From the IMG/VR virus record IMGVR_UViG_3300044684_000224, positions 29,361-93,360 of that record: a stretch of DNA of 64,000 bases; one strand, written 5' to 3'. This DNA comes from a virus. The first letter of the stretch is position 1, and each line of letters opens with the position of its first letter. Below the pieces are notes generated by a model. The model saw nothing but the letters and a program-made list of their open reading frames with translations. It did not search any database and was not told the DNA's origin. The position numbers and the translations under genes were made by a program. Below are positions 1 through 6,016 of the stretch, in pieces.

Positions 1-37
1 ACGAGATGAGCGCGAGGATCGCTCTGGCCAGTTCCAT
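1..37 (-). CDS. Partial gene start, unknown product
   Basis: A leftward gene begins with ATG at base 37 and runs off the window after twelve codons (MELARAILALIS). The start is supported by an AGGAG ribosome site about 6 bases upstream, which overlaps the stop region of the repressor-like gene, so the two are probably co-transcribed. The visible residues are hydrophobic and could start a membrane segment or signal peptide, but too little is present for a function. Confidence 0.5.
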   Translation of the reverse strand, partial: MELARAILALIS

Positions 38-45
38 TGTGGCTC

Positions 46-450
46 CTATCCGGTTCGCCGGCGCCGGAACGCGCGCTGTTCGTTGATCCAGTCCACGGCG
101 TCGTTGAGGCGTTTCAGGGCCTCGTTCCGGCCGTGTTTGTCTTCCCAGAACTTGTAGACATCCATCAGTTCCCGCTGTTCCTCTGTGAGCGGCGGGGGCT
201 GTTCTCGTTCCAGTGGCAGTGGGTCGCCGCCGGCAAGGACAGACTCGAACGAGCCGGGCCCTAGGCCGATCACCGGCTCCATCTGCGCGGCCTTGTGCGC
301 CTGCGGCAGTCGTGTGCCGTCTTCGACGCCGGTCCAGGTGCCGCGGTCGACGCCCGCCTGCGCGGCCGCCGACCGGATGCTTAGTCCTCGCCGTGTGCGT
401 TCTCGGCGCACTATCTCGGCGAGCCGTGCCCTGTGTCCCCCGACTGGCAT
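46..450 (-). CDS. XRE-family helix-turn-helix regulator (repressor-like)
   Basis: This 134-aa protein has an N-terminal helix-turn-helix of the Cro/CI (XRE) class at about residues 20-60 (GLSIRSAAAQAGVDRGTW, then a G-x-R-x-P recognition pattern). A Pro/Glu linker and a charged helical tail with WEDKHGR follow. It is transcribed away from a second XRE gene across a 136-bp gap, the layout of a phage immunity switch, so it probably acts as the repressor that controls the rightward early operon. No peptidase or dimerisation domain is evident. The role is inferred from layout; the DNA-binding fold is well supported. Confidence 0.8.
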   Translation of the reverse strand: MPVGGHRARLAEIVRRERTRRGLSIRSAAAQAGVDRGTWTGVEDGTRLPQAHKAAQMEPVIGLGPGSFESVLAGGDPLPLEREQPPPLTEEQRELMDVYKFWEDKHGRNEALKRLNDAVDWINEQRAFRRRRTG

Positions 451-586
451 GGTGGCTCCCTATTGCCCGGTTTGGTTGTGGACTCTAGTGGAACTTGGCC
501 GCACTGTGTAACCCCTTCGCCACATGTTGACGTGTGTGGTCGAGGATGGTTGTGGAATCTGGTGGTACTTGGTAGCGTCCGGTGGC
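451..586. promoter_or_regulatory. Divergent promoter/operator region of the switch
   Basis: This gap separates two divergent XRE genes. It holds TTGACG at 527-532, the best -35 candidate for the rightward operon, inside CACATGTTGACGT (521-533). The same 13 bases recur before the gene at 10187. A convincing -10 is not obvious, with TTGTGG or TGGAAT the nearest candidates. Repeated GTGGT/GTGGAA motifs could be operator half-sites, but no clean palindrome is visible. Confidence 0.5.
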
Positions 587-829
587 ATGGGACCGAATCC
601 GCCGAATGTCGCCATCGACGGTGACGAGCTGCGGACGAGACGCAAGTTCGCGGGCTACTCGCAGATCGAACTGGCCGAGCAGGCGGAGATCACCAACCGC
701 TACGTCAGTGAGATCGAGCGCGGCAACCGAAAGTTCGTGAGCCCCGCCGTGTTCGTCCGTCTCTGTGACGCCCTCGACATCCGACCCGACCAGCGGTGGA
801 AGCTCGTCCGTTCGGCGGTGGCGTCGTGA
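587..829 (+). CDS. Small XRE-family regulator (Cro-like)
   Basis: This 80-aa protein is almost entirely one helix-turn-helix domain (ELRTRRKFAGYSQIELAE, then ITNRYVSEIERGNR and SPAVFVRLCDALDI), the canonical XRE/Cro pattern. ATG 587 is chosen over the in-frame ATG 524 because it starts just before the domain and leaves room for the promoter at 527. It is the first gene of the overlapping operon that ends in the Cas12m-like gene, so it may set expression of that locus as well as the lysis/lysogeny choice. Confidence 0.8.
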   Translation: MGPNPPNVAIDGDELRTRRKFAGYSQIELAEQAEITNRYVSEIERGNRKFVSPAVFVRLCDALDIRPDQRWKLVRSAVAS

Positions 830-1098
830 GCACCACACCCGCGCAACGCTCCGCCAACGCCTCCATCGCCGCGCACAGCATGTGGGCACGTTGCCCGGAC
901 CGGGCCAGACGTCTGCGCAACGCGCACGCCGCCCTGGAGGCCCGCATCGCCCGTGACTTCGGCATCCCGGCCGACCTGCCGCCGGCCGAGTACGCGACGC
1001 GGATCGAGTCGGCGAAGCGGGCCTACTTCGGGCGGCTGGCGCAGCGGTCGGCGAAGGCGCGGGCGGCGAAGCGGTTACGAGCGGGTGAGGCGGCATGA
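826..1098 (+). CDS. Unknown protein, basic and helical
   Basis: This 90-aa protein starts at GTG 826 inside the upstream stop (GTGA overlap), so it is translationally coupled. It is Ala/Arg-rich and predicted helical, with a motif DFGIPADLPPAEYATRIESA in the middle and a basic tail (SAKARAAKRLRAGEAA). I recognise no family. The basic tail could bind nucleic acid. It lies between the Cro-like regulator and the Cas12m-like gene. Confidence 0.6.
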   Translation: MSTTPAQRSANASIAAHSMWARCPDRARRLRNAHAALEARIARDFGIPADLPPAEYATRIESAKRAYFGRLAQRSAKARAAKRLRAGEAA

Positions 1099-1244
1099 AC
1101 GCCCGCACCACCCCGCCCGGCATGGTCGACATCCGGCGCCGCCCCGACGAGAGCGCCGAGCAGGCCCTGACCGGTGACCCGGACGACAAGAAGTCGAAGC
1201 CGGTGGAGCAGTCGAAGCCGGCCGGGAAGGACGGACCGAAGTGA
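1095..1244 (+). CDS. Small unknown protein (49 aa)
   Basis: ATG 1095 overlaps the upstream stop and the gene ends in a GTGA overlap with the next one. The 49-aa product is hydrophilic, with acidic and lysine/proline-rich stretches (DPDDKKSKPVEQSKPAGK), probably disordered. No family is recognised. Its position in the operon leading to the Cas12m-like gene is its main interest. Confidence 0.5.
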   Translation: MNARTTPPGMVDIRRRPDESAEQALTGDPDDKKSKPVEQSKPAGKDGPK

Positions 1245-1375
1245 CCTCGCAGCCCAGTGACGACGAGATCTTGGACGGTCTGGCCCGGAACCTCAACCAG
1301 GGTGCTGAGCGGGCCGCTGAGGACCGGGCCACGCAGCGTGCTGCTGATGCGGTGAAGAAAGGGGGAAAGTCGTGA
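1241..1375 (+). CDS. Small acidic helical protein (44 aa)
   Basis: GTG 1241 overlaps the previous stop and the gene ends by overlapping the Cas12m-like start (GTGA at 1372-1375). The 44-aa product (DDEILDGLARNLNQGAERAA and a basic end KKGGKS) is predicted helical. The 4-bp coupling means it is translated together with the effector. Function unknown; no accessory protein is described for Cas12m that I can match to it. Confidence 0.55.
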   Translation: MTSQPSDDEILDGLARNLNQGAERAAEDRATQRAADAVKKGGKS

Positions 1376-3048
1376 GCGATTTCGATCTCAACCAGGCGGT
1401 CGCCGACGTGCCCCATTCGACCCCCCTGGCCGACTACGCAACAGTCGTCTATCAGTACGGATGCCCGCACTGGGCGGACTTTGACGACATCGCGATGGAG
1501 CAACTGCGGTTGGCTCACAACCTCCGTAACCGTCTTGTCGAGATCGAACTGGCACACGAGGCGGCGCTGGCCGCTGCTCTCGCCGAGGACCCTTCCGTTA
1601 GTGCCGCGCAGGCCGCGCTGGCGGATGCCGACCAGGCAGTGAAGGACCTGGAGGAGCGTCTGCTGCGGGAGCGGGTGACGGATCGGTCTCGCGTGGCCCG
1701 AGTTGAGACGAAGGGGGCCATCAAGGCTGCGCGTGCCGCGCGGTCGGCTGCCAAGGTGGCGCTGAAGGCTGCGAAGGCGGCTGCGCGGGCGACACAGCGG
1801 GAACGTCGTGGAGAACTCCGGGACGCCCACATGGCCGCGCTGACCCAGGCGCGTGCCGCTGCGGTTGCTGACGGGCTGTTCTGGTCGACCGCGACCGATG
1901 TGTTGGACCACCATCGGGTCGCGGCGAAGGCAGTGATCCGTAAGCGTGTCGCTGGCCAGCCGGCCCGGTTGCGGTTTCACCGCTGGGATGGGTCGGGGAC
2001 CTTGACCACGCAGGTGCAGTGGCAGACGGGAGGCCCGCTGCCGTCGCCCGCCGCGCTCGCCGCCGGGTGGGGTGGGTTGGCGACGTTGTCGCCGTGCGGC
2101 GACCCAGCGGTGCGTCCCCGGGGCGCCGAGCGGTTCGGCGAGCTGGCAATGCGGGTGCGCAGCGCCGACCATGGCGGGGATCACCGGCTGGTCGTCCCTG
2201 TGATCTTGCACCGGTGGATGCCGGCGAATGCGGAGATCAAGCGTATTCAGGTGAGTCGCCGTGCGGTCGCGGGCCAGCACCGGCTGTTCGTGTCGGTGAC
2301 CTGCCGTGTGCCGGCGCCGGTGCCGTCCCGGTCGAGGACGGCTGTCGCGGTTGATGTGCAGTGGCGCGGTGTCGGTGACGGCAATGTGCTGGTGGCTCGG
2401 GTGGGTGTGTCTGGCGGTCCGGTTCCTGCGCCGCCGGATGCGGTGCGCGAGTTGTGTGTGTCGCGTCCGGGTGGTGTGGACATGCACGCCAGTGCCGAGT
2501 GGCGGGCGGTCCTGGCCCGTGGTGAGCGTATCCAGTCGGTGCGTGACGAGATGCTGGACGACCTGCGGCCCCGGCTGGTGGAGGCGCTGGCCGACGCGGC
2601 TGTTGCCGACGCGGTGGGTGTCACGGGTGCCGTGGTGGCGCGGTGGCGGTCACCGGGTCGGTTTGCGCGGTTGGCGCGCGTGTGGCCGCAGGATCATGCG
2701 CTGGCGGTGCCGCTGGAGTTGTGGCGCGCGCGGGATCGGCACCTGTGGGAGTTCCAGTCGCATGAGCGCGCCCAGATTCTGGGTCGGCGTCGCGAGGTGT
2801 ACCGCTGTTTCGCGGCGTGGCTGGCGGGGCACGCGTCCGTGATCGTGGTGTCCGATGTGGATATCGCTGAGGCGCGGCGGCGGCCGGATGTGTGCCAGGA
2901 CGATCCGCATGGTGCGCGTGGCGCGCGGCGTCTGGTGCAGTTCGCGGCGCCGGGGGAGTTGCGGGCGGCGATCGTGGCCGCTGCGGCTCGTCGGGGTGTT
3001 GAGGTGTTGTTCGCGTCCCAGTCAGCGACGACTGAGGTGGCGGCATGA
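1372..3048 (+). CDS. cas12m: Cas12m-like CRISPR effector (type V-U1/V-M), C-terminally truncated
   Basis: This 558-aa protein resembles Cas12m, the small actinobacterial type V effectors known to bind DNA guided by crRNA and silence transcription without cutting it. Family-like landmarks in order are: EQLRLAHNLRNRLVEIELAH (43-62), a long Ala/Arg coiled region (64-165), VLDHHRVAAKAVIRKR (177-192), RFHRWDGSGT (201-210), LHRWMPANAEI (279-289), RuvC-I TAVAVDVQW with Asp328, RWRSPGRFARLARVW (424-438), RREVYRCFAAWLAGH (473-487), a RuvC-II-like strand VIVVSDVDIAEA (490-501) and the end of the bridge region AAPGELRAAIV. At the usual RuvC-II acidic position the sequence reads Ser494-Asp495. The protein stops at SATTEVAA, before the CxxC zinc ribbon and RuvC-III that follow in Cas12m. 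A CRISPR repeat begins at the base after the stop. GTG 1372 sits behind GGGGGAAAG and overlaps the preceding gene. Most likely a binding-only silencer; the truncation could also mean decay. Confidence 0.88.
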   Translation: MSDFDLNQAVADVPHSTPLADYATVVYQYGCPHWADFDDIAMEQLRLAHNLRNRLVEIELAHEAALAAALAEDPSVSAAQAALADADQAVKDLEERLLRERVTDRSRVARVETKGAIKAARAARSAAKVALKAAKAAARATQRERRGELRDAHMAALTQARAAAVADGLFWSTATDVLDHHRVAAKAVIRKRVAGQPARLRFHRWDGSGTLTTQVQWQTGGPLPSPAALAAGWGGLATLSPCGDPAVRPRGAERFGELAMRVRSADHGGDHRLVVPVILHRWMPANAEIKRIQVSRRAVAGQHRLFVSVTCRVPAPVPSRSRTAVAVDVQWRGVGDGNVLVARVGVSGGPVPAPPDAVRELCVSRPGGVDMHASAEWRAVLARGERIQSVRDEMLDDLRPRLVEALADAAVADAVGVTGAVVARWRSPGRFARLARVWPQDHALAVPLELWRARDRHLWEFQSHERAQILGRRREVYRCFAAWLAGHASVIVVSDVDIAEARRRPDVCQDDPHGARGARRLVQFAAPGELRAAIVAAAARRGVEVLFASQSATTEVAA

Positions 3049-3162
3049 ACACATATGCCAGCGCGAAGGCTTCGTATTCGCGACAGCGACCAACTGGTCA
3101 GCTGGACGGCGATTTCGGTGAGCGTGGTGGAAATGCCAGCGCGAAGGCCTCGTATTTGCGAC
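3049..3162 (+). CRISPR. Two-repeat CRISPR unit directly behind the effector gene
   Basis: Two diverged copies of the 36-nt repeat of the main array lie at 3049-3084 and 3127-3162, separated by a 42-nt spacer (3085-3126). The first starts on the base after the effector stop. Its first few bases are degraded, but the 3' part ends in TTCGTATTCGCGAC. Stem arms CGCGAA/TTCGCG replace CGCAAA/TTTGCG of the consensus, so pairing is preserved. The second copy has CGCGAA/TTTGCG, a wobble intermediate. The reverse complement of the spacer reads as an open frame (TLTEIAVQLTSWS). Confidence 0.85.
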
Positions 3163-3196
3163 CCGTCCATGAACTGACCCACAAGCAGGAGGCGAC

Positions 3197-3700
3197 ATGA
3201 GCGTGACAGTGACAGTGCCGGACGACCCGATCTCGCACCAACTGACCGAGTTGATCCGCAAGGGCGCCACCCCGGAGGACGCGGCCACGGCCGTGCTGGA
3301 GCCCTACCAGCCGACGCCTCTCGCAGGCGAGGCGTGGCGGGTGGTGCGGGATGCGGCGTTGAAGATTTCACGGCTGGCGGCCAGGGCTGCGGAGGACCGC
3401 GCGTTCCAGCCGGCGGGGGAGCGCACCGCGCGGGAGGCACGGTTGGCGATTCCCCGGGTCCGGTTCCGGGTGGGCGATGGCACCGAGGTGGAGTGGGGTC
3501 GGGCGACTGTGACGCAGCATCAGGCACGGATCGCGTGGCAGCGCACCCAGATGGATGCGATCGCCGTGGATATCGACCGGCACACGGGGGCGGTCGATTT
3601 GATCGAACAGCACGGGGTTTCCTGCCTGGACGACATTCCCAACTGGCCGGATTTGCTTCCTGGCGTGTTGGACGGTGCGAGCGGCTCGGTGGCGGCCTAG
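3197..3700 (+). CDS. Unknown 167-aa protein between the two CRISPR units
   Basis: ATG 3197 follows an AGGAGG site with good spacing. The product starts with a short beta-like segment (MSVTVTVPDDP), then mostly helices (LTELIRKGATPEDAATAVLE, AWRVVRDAALKISRLAARAA), a strand pair RVRFRVGDGTEVEWG and an acidic tail. No nuclease, integrase (Cas1) or ATPase motif is visible. It sits between the two-repeat unit and the main array, so it may be an accessory of the system or an inserted phage gene. I do not recognise a family. Confidence 0.75.
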   Translation: MSVTVTVPDDPISHQLTELIRKGATPEDAATAVLEPYQPTPLAGEAWRVVRDAALKISRLAARAAEDRAFQPAGERTAREARLAIPRVRFRVGDGTEVEWGRATVTQHQARIAWQRTQMDAIAVDIDRHTGAVDLIEQHGVSCLDDIPNWPDLLPGVLDGASGSVAA

Positions 3701-3857
3701 GTACTGGGGACCGCTCGCATAGGTGGGTTGATCTGGAGGTTTAAGCGCGGTGGAGATCATGGTGACACGGGATGCGGTGCTTGCCGAGGGGTGCTCCGGG
3801 GGACCGCTCGCGTTGATCTCCGCTGCCGCAGGTCAGGGTTGCCAGAAACAGGTAGCC
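3701..3857 (+). promoter_or_regulatory. Probable leader of the main CRISPR array
   Basis: This 157-bp non-coding stretch lies directly before the first repeat and is the natural place for the array promoter. It contains a perfect 13-bp direct repeat GGGGACCGCTCGC at 3706-3718 and 3799-3811, 93 bp apart. An inverted partial copy (GCGAGCGG) lies at 3677-3684 in the end of the upstream gene. No strong -35/-10 pair is evident by eye. A short open frame crosses it but has no ribosome site and runs into the repeats. Confidence 0.45.
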
Positions 3858-4264
3858 GTGGAAATGCCAGCGCAAAGGCTTCGTATTTGCGACAACGTCA
3901 TCCGCGCGCCCTTGACGCGGGTGTCCGCCACGGTGGAAATGCCAGCGCAAAGGCTTCGTATTTGCGACTTGAACCCCGCCTCCATCATCTCGACTTGGAC
4001 CTGCGCGTCGTGGAAATGCCAGCGCAAAGGCTTCGTATTTGCGACGGGTACGGAGTGGAACAACTTGGCGAGTTCGTCGACCGGGTGGAAATGCCAGCGC
4101 AAAGGCTTCGTATTTGCGACGACCGGTTGGTGGCCGCAGTCATCAAAGGCTGGAGTGGAAATGCCAGCGCAAAGGCTTCGTATTTGCGACTCGTCGGTCA
4201 CCGGTCGCCCTCCTGTCGCAAGTCGCCGGTGGAAACGCCTGCGCAAAGGCTTCGTATTTGCGAC
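3858..4264 (+). CRISPR. CRISPR array, six 36-nt repeats and five spacers
   Basis: Repeats lie at 3858, 3933, 4010, 4085, 4155 and 4229 (36 nt each). They start GTGGAAATGCC and end CGTATTTGCGAC. The first five are identical; the last differs at two positions (T8C, A12T), typical of a terminal repeat, so the array reads rightward. Spacers are 39, 41, 39, 34 and 38 nt. Each repeat can fold CGCAAA/TTTGCG with a 9-nt loop near its 3' end, the expected place for a type V crRNA handle. All spacers differ, and I find no match to other parts of this window by eye. Confidence 0.97.
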
Positions 4265-4380
4265 GGGACCTGTGGCGCGAGGCCAAGCGGATACACGACG
4301 AAATAGACGAATGACCAAGCGCGGCCCGCTCGCTCTGGCAGGAGCTCACGGGCCGCTAACCCTAGGAGACGAGACCTCCC
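4265..4380 (+). other. Non-coding stretch behind the array
   Basis: The first 50 bases after the last repeat read as an open frame ending LWREAKRIHDEIDE-stop at 4314. That looks like the tail of a protein, so it may be a spacer whose following repeat was lost, or the remnant of a gene. The rest (GCGGCCCGCTCGC and a CTAACCCTAGGAG segment) leads into a ribosome site for the next small gene. Confidence 0.4.
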
Positions 4381-4464
4381 ATGGCTGGAGAAGACGGTAG
4401 ACCCCATGGCCCTGATCACCAAACCGCGCCGATTGACGGCTCACCGCTGGGTGGTGGTCGGTGA
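4381..4464 (+). CDS. Small hydrophilic protein (27 aa)
   Basis: ATG 4381 lies about 14 bases behind an AGGAG motif, longer than ideal, and the frame ends in a TGATG overlap with the next gene. The product (MAGEDGRPHGPDHQTAPIDG and a Gly-rich end) is too short for family assignment. It may simply act as a leader peptide coupled to the membrane protein that follows. Confidence 0.35.
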   Translation: MAGEDGRPHGPDHQTAPIDGSPLGGGR

Positions 4465-4613
4465 TGGGCAAGAAGAAGGACAACGGCGGCTATCGGTACA
4501 CGGCGAACGACCGGGATCTGCGGCGCTCGTGCCCGCTGACGCTGGTCCTGCTGGCGGGATGGCCGGCGTTCGGCGTGCTGGCCGCGGTCAGCGCCGTGAA
4601 GGGATGGCTATGA
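4464..4613 (+). CDS. Small membrane protein (49 aa)
   Basis: ATG 4464 overlaps the upstream stop. After a charged N-terminus (MGKKKDNGGYRYTANDRDLR) there is one hydrophobic segment of about 25 residues (PLTLVLLAGWPAFGVLAAVS), so a single-pass membrane protein is likely. The stop overlaps the next start (ATGA). Function unknown. Confidence 0.55.
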   Translation: MGKKKDNGGYRYTANDRDLRRSCPLTLVLLAGWPAFGVLAAVSAVKGWL

Positions 4614-4723
4614 GCAACAACCGCAAGGACTACGGGCCGTCCGGGTGTGCGAAGTCGATTCGCCGGTCAGCGTTCCTGCTCGGTCTGATCGTGGCGCTGC
4701 TGTTGCGTCGGAGGTCTCGGTGA
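4610..4723 (+). CDS. Small membrane-anchored basic protein (37 aa)
   Basis: ATG 4610 is chosen because it overlaps the upstream stop as ATGA; the frame is open further upstream but then overlaps the previous gene. The product has a basic N-terminus, one hydrophobic segment (SAFLLGLIVALLL) and an Arg-rich end (RRRSR). A paired small membrane protein with its neighbour is plausible. Confidence 0.5.
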   Translation: MSNNRKDYGPSGCAKSIRRSAFLLGLIVALLLRRRSR

Positions 4724-4854
4724 CCGAGGAGATGCTGGCGGTGTACCGCGACGCGGTGGACTGGACGACCACCCGATTCGAGCCGCGGTCCTCGCATGAC
4801 TGGGGTGTGCTGGCCCGGTTGGCGGAGGCCCTTGTGGAGGACGAGACCCCTTAG
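4720..4854 (+). CDS. Small unknown protein (44 aa)
   Basis: GTG 4720 overlaps the previous stop. The product (VTEEMLAVYRDAVDWTTTRF and WGVLARLAEALVEDETP) is acidic and helical. It is the last gene before a strong hairpin at 4862-4889 and so probably closes this operon. No family is recognised. Confidence 0.5.
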   Translation: MTEEMLAVYRDAVDWTTTRFEPRSSHDWGVLARLAEALVEDETP

Positions 4855-4861
4855 ATACAGC

Positions 4862-4889
4862 GCGGTCCGGGATTGCCGTCCCGGACCGC
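4862..4889 (+). terminator. Perfect 11-bp hairpin (terminator or attenuator)
   Basis: GCGGTCCGGGA pairs perfectly with TCCCGGACCGC around a TTGCCG loop. It lies in the only sizeable gap between two rightward genes here. There is no T-run after it, as is common for GC-rich hosts, so either a termination or an mRNA-processing role is possible. Confidence 0.6.
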
Positions 4890-4915
4890 ATCACCAGACT
4901 TGAAAGGACTTCCCA

Positions 4916-5356
4916 ATGTCTGATTCTACCGCACCCATGGAGTGGCTCGCGTCGCTTCGTCGTCACCTGATCAAGCACTCCCTAGACGACGTGGTCACCG
5001 CCATCAAATTGCCCGCGTATGGGGCGACCGGCATGGTCCACGTGTATCCGTCGCGCGGCACGGATCTGTCGATCCTGGCCGAGTTTCTGTGCAGTCTGCG
5101 CGGCACCACGGTGTTGGCCGCCGACTTTCCGACGGATCGTGACCGCGTGGTGCATCTGCATGCGATAGGCGGGATGGGTGATGGGTCGCCGTTGAAGGTC
5201 ATAGTGATCGTGGAGCACGAGGAGTTCGACCTGCTAATGGCGAACGCGTCGTTGATCCCGGGTGCCGATGTGTCGGTCGATCTGTTGCTGCGGTTGGTGG
5301 ACGCGTCCACTGCTGAGCGCCGCCCGGTCGTTGCCGGATCGGCGGTGTCGTCATGA
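4916..5356 (+). CDS. Unknown 146-aa protein
   Basis: ATG 4916 follows AAAGGACTTCCC with reasonable spacing and lies after the hairpin, so it opens a new transcription unit or escapes it. The protein has alternating helix and strand (TGMVHVYPSRGTDLSILAEF, PLKVIVIVEHEEFDLLM) like a compact alpha/beta domain. No catalytic motif is visible and I recognise no family. Confidence 0.65.
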   Translation: MSDSTAPMEWLASLRRHLIKHSLDDVVTAIKLPAYGATGMVHVYPSRGTDLSILAEFLCSLRGTTVLAADFPTDRDRVVHLHAIGGMGDGSPLKVIVIVEHEEFDLLMANASLIPGADVSVDLLLRLVDASTAERRPVVAGSAVSS

Positions 5357-5463
5357 CCCCGGCACAGGTGGCGAACGCTGATCAGTTCGAACGGTCCACT
5401 CCTGCCCTCGCGGGTTTGGCTGCCATGCTGCTAATCCGTGCGGCCGAAGCGGGTGCGGCATGA
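5353..5463 (+). CDS. Small unknown protein (36 aa)
   Basis: ATG 5353 overlaps the upstream stop as ATGA and the frame ends in the same overlap with the next gene. The product (MTPAQVANADQFERSTPALA then LAAMLLIRAAEAGAA) is one amphipathic or hydrophobic helix. The coupling on both sides supports that it is translated. Confidence 0.5.
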   Translation: MTPAQVANADQFERSTPALAGLAAMLLIRAAEAGAA

Positions 5464-5825
5464 GCGCTCTGGTGTCGGTATCTCAATCCGCAGTGGACGG
5501 ATGGCTGTGGCTCACCGCATGGCTGGTGCTGGGCGTCTATGTGGCGGCGCGTATTGCGCGGTGTCTGATCGACCGTGCGGACGGGGCCGTGTCGCGGTGG
5601 GTGTACGGGCACCGGGAGCGGGACGAGGATGCCGCGTACGAGCAGGGGTATCGGGATGGCCAGGAGTCCGGAGGTGTCGAGGACGTGGCCAAGGCGGCTC
5701 GCGAGCCAACCGGGCGTCATTCCGCCGAGAGTGCAGCCGAGGTGACCGGTGCGTTGTCGGTCGTGGCTGGGGAGATCCAGGACCCGGTCGGTGTCGCGTT
5801 CGGACAGGACGGTGGGGCGCCGTGA
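5460..5825 (+). CDS. Single-pass membrane protein
   Basis: This 121-aa product has a hydrophobic segment at about residues 15-33 (GWLWLTAWLVLGVYVAARIA) followed by a long charged tail with coiled-coil character (RERDEDAAYEQGYRDGQES). ATG 5460 overlaps the previous stop. The tail would face the cytoplasm. No recognised family. Confidence 0.6.
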   Translation: MSALVSVSQSAVDGWLWLTAWLVLGVYVAARIARCLIDRADGAVSRWVYGHRERDEDAAYEQGYRDGQESGGVEDVAKAAREPTGRHSAESAAEVTGALSVVAGEIQDPVGVAFGQDGGAP

Positions 5826-6016
5826 GCGGCAACGGATTCCGCATCACGTGCGAAGACTTGGCGACGGGCGAGAGTTCGACCGTGGAGATCGTCAGCGGCG
5901 ACTTCATGCTCATCCCGACCGGCACGTGCTACCTCCACAAGGTCGCGAAGTACACCAACGGAACTGTCGTGCTCACACTGAAGGGCTACGCGCCGCTGCG
6001 AGGTGAGACCTCGTGA
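5822..6016 (+). CDS. Small beta-rich unknown protein (64 aa)
   Basis: GTG 5822 overlaps the upstream stop and is the only start that does not overlap the previous gene deeply. The product has several predicted strands (NGFRITCEDLATGESSTVEI, NGTVVLTLKGYAPL), like a tiny beta-barrel. It overlaps the next start by 4 bp. No family assigned. Confidence 0.55.
   Translation: MSGNGFRITCEDLATGESSTVEIVSGDFMLIPTGTCYLHKVAKYTNGTVVLTLKGYAPLRGETS

Noticed and set aside
826-1375. Anti-CRISPR function for the three small genes before the effector
   Set aside because: Small size and position alone are no evidence; no known anti-CRISPR motif was seen.
1075-2487. 470-codon open frame opposite the Cas12m-like gene
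   Set aside because: It is Arg/Pro/His-rich shadow coding of a well-supported gene on the other strand, with no start signals.
3728-4400. Long open frames running through the CRISPR array on both strands (161-216 codons)
   Set aside because: They repeat the same translated repeat (e.g. VEMPAQRLRICD), lack a ribosome site and exist only because repeats and spacers have few stops.
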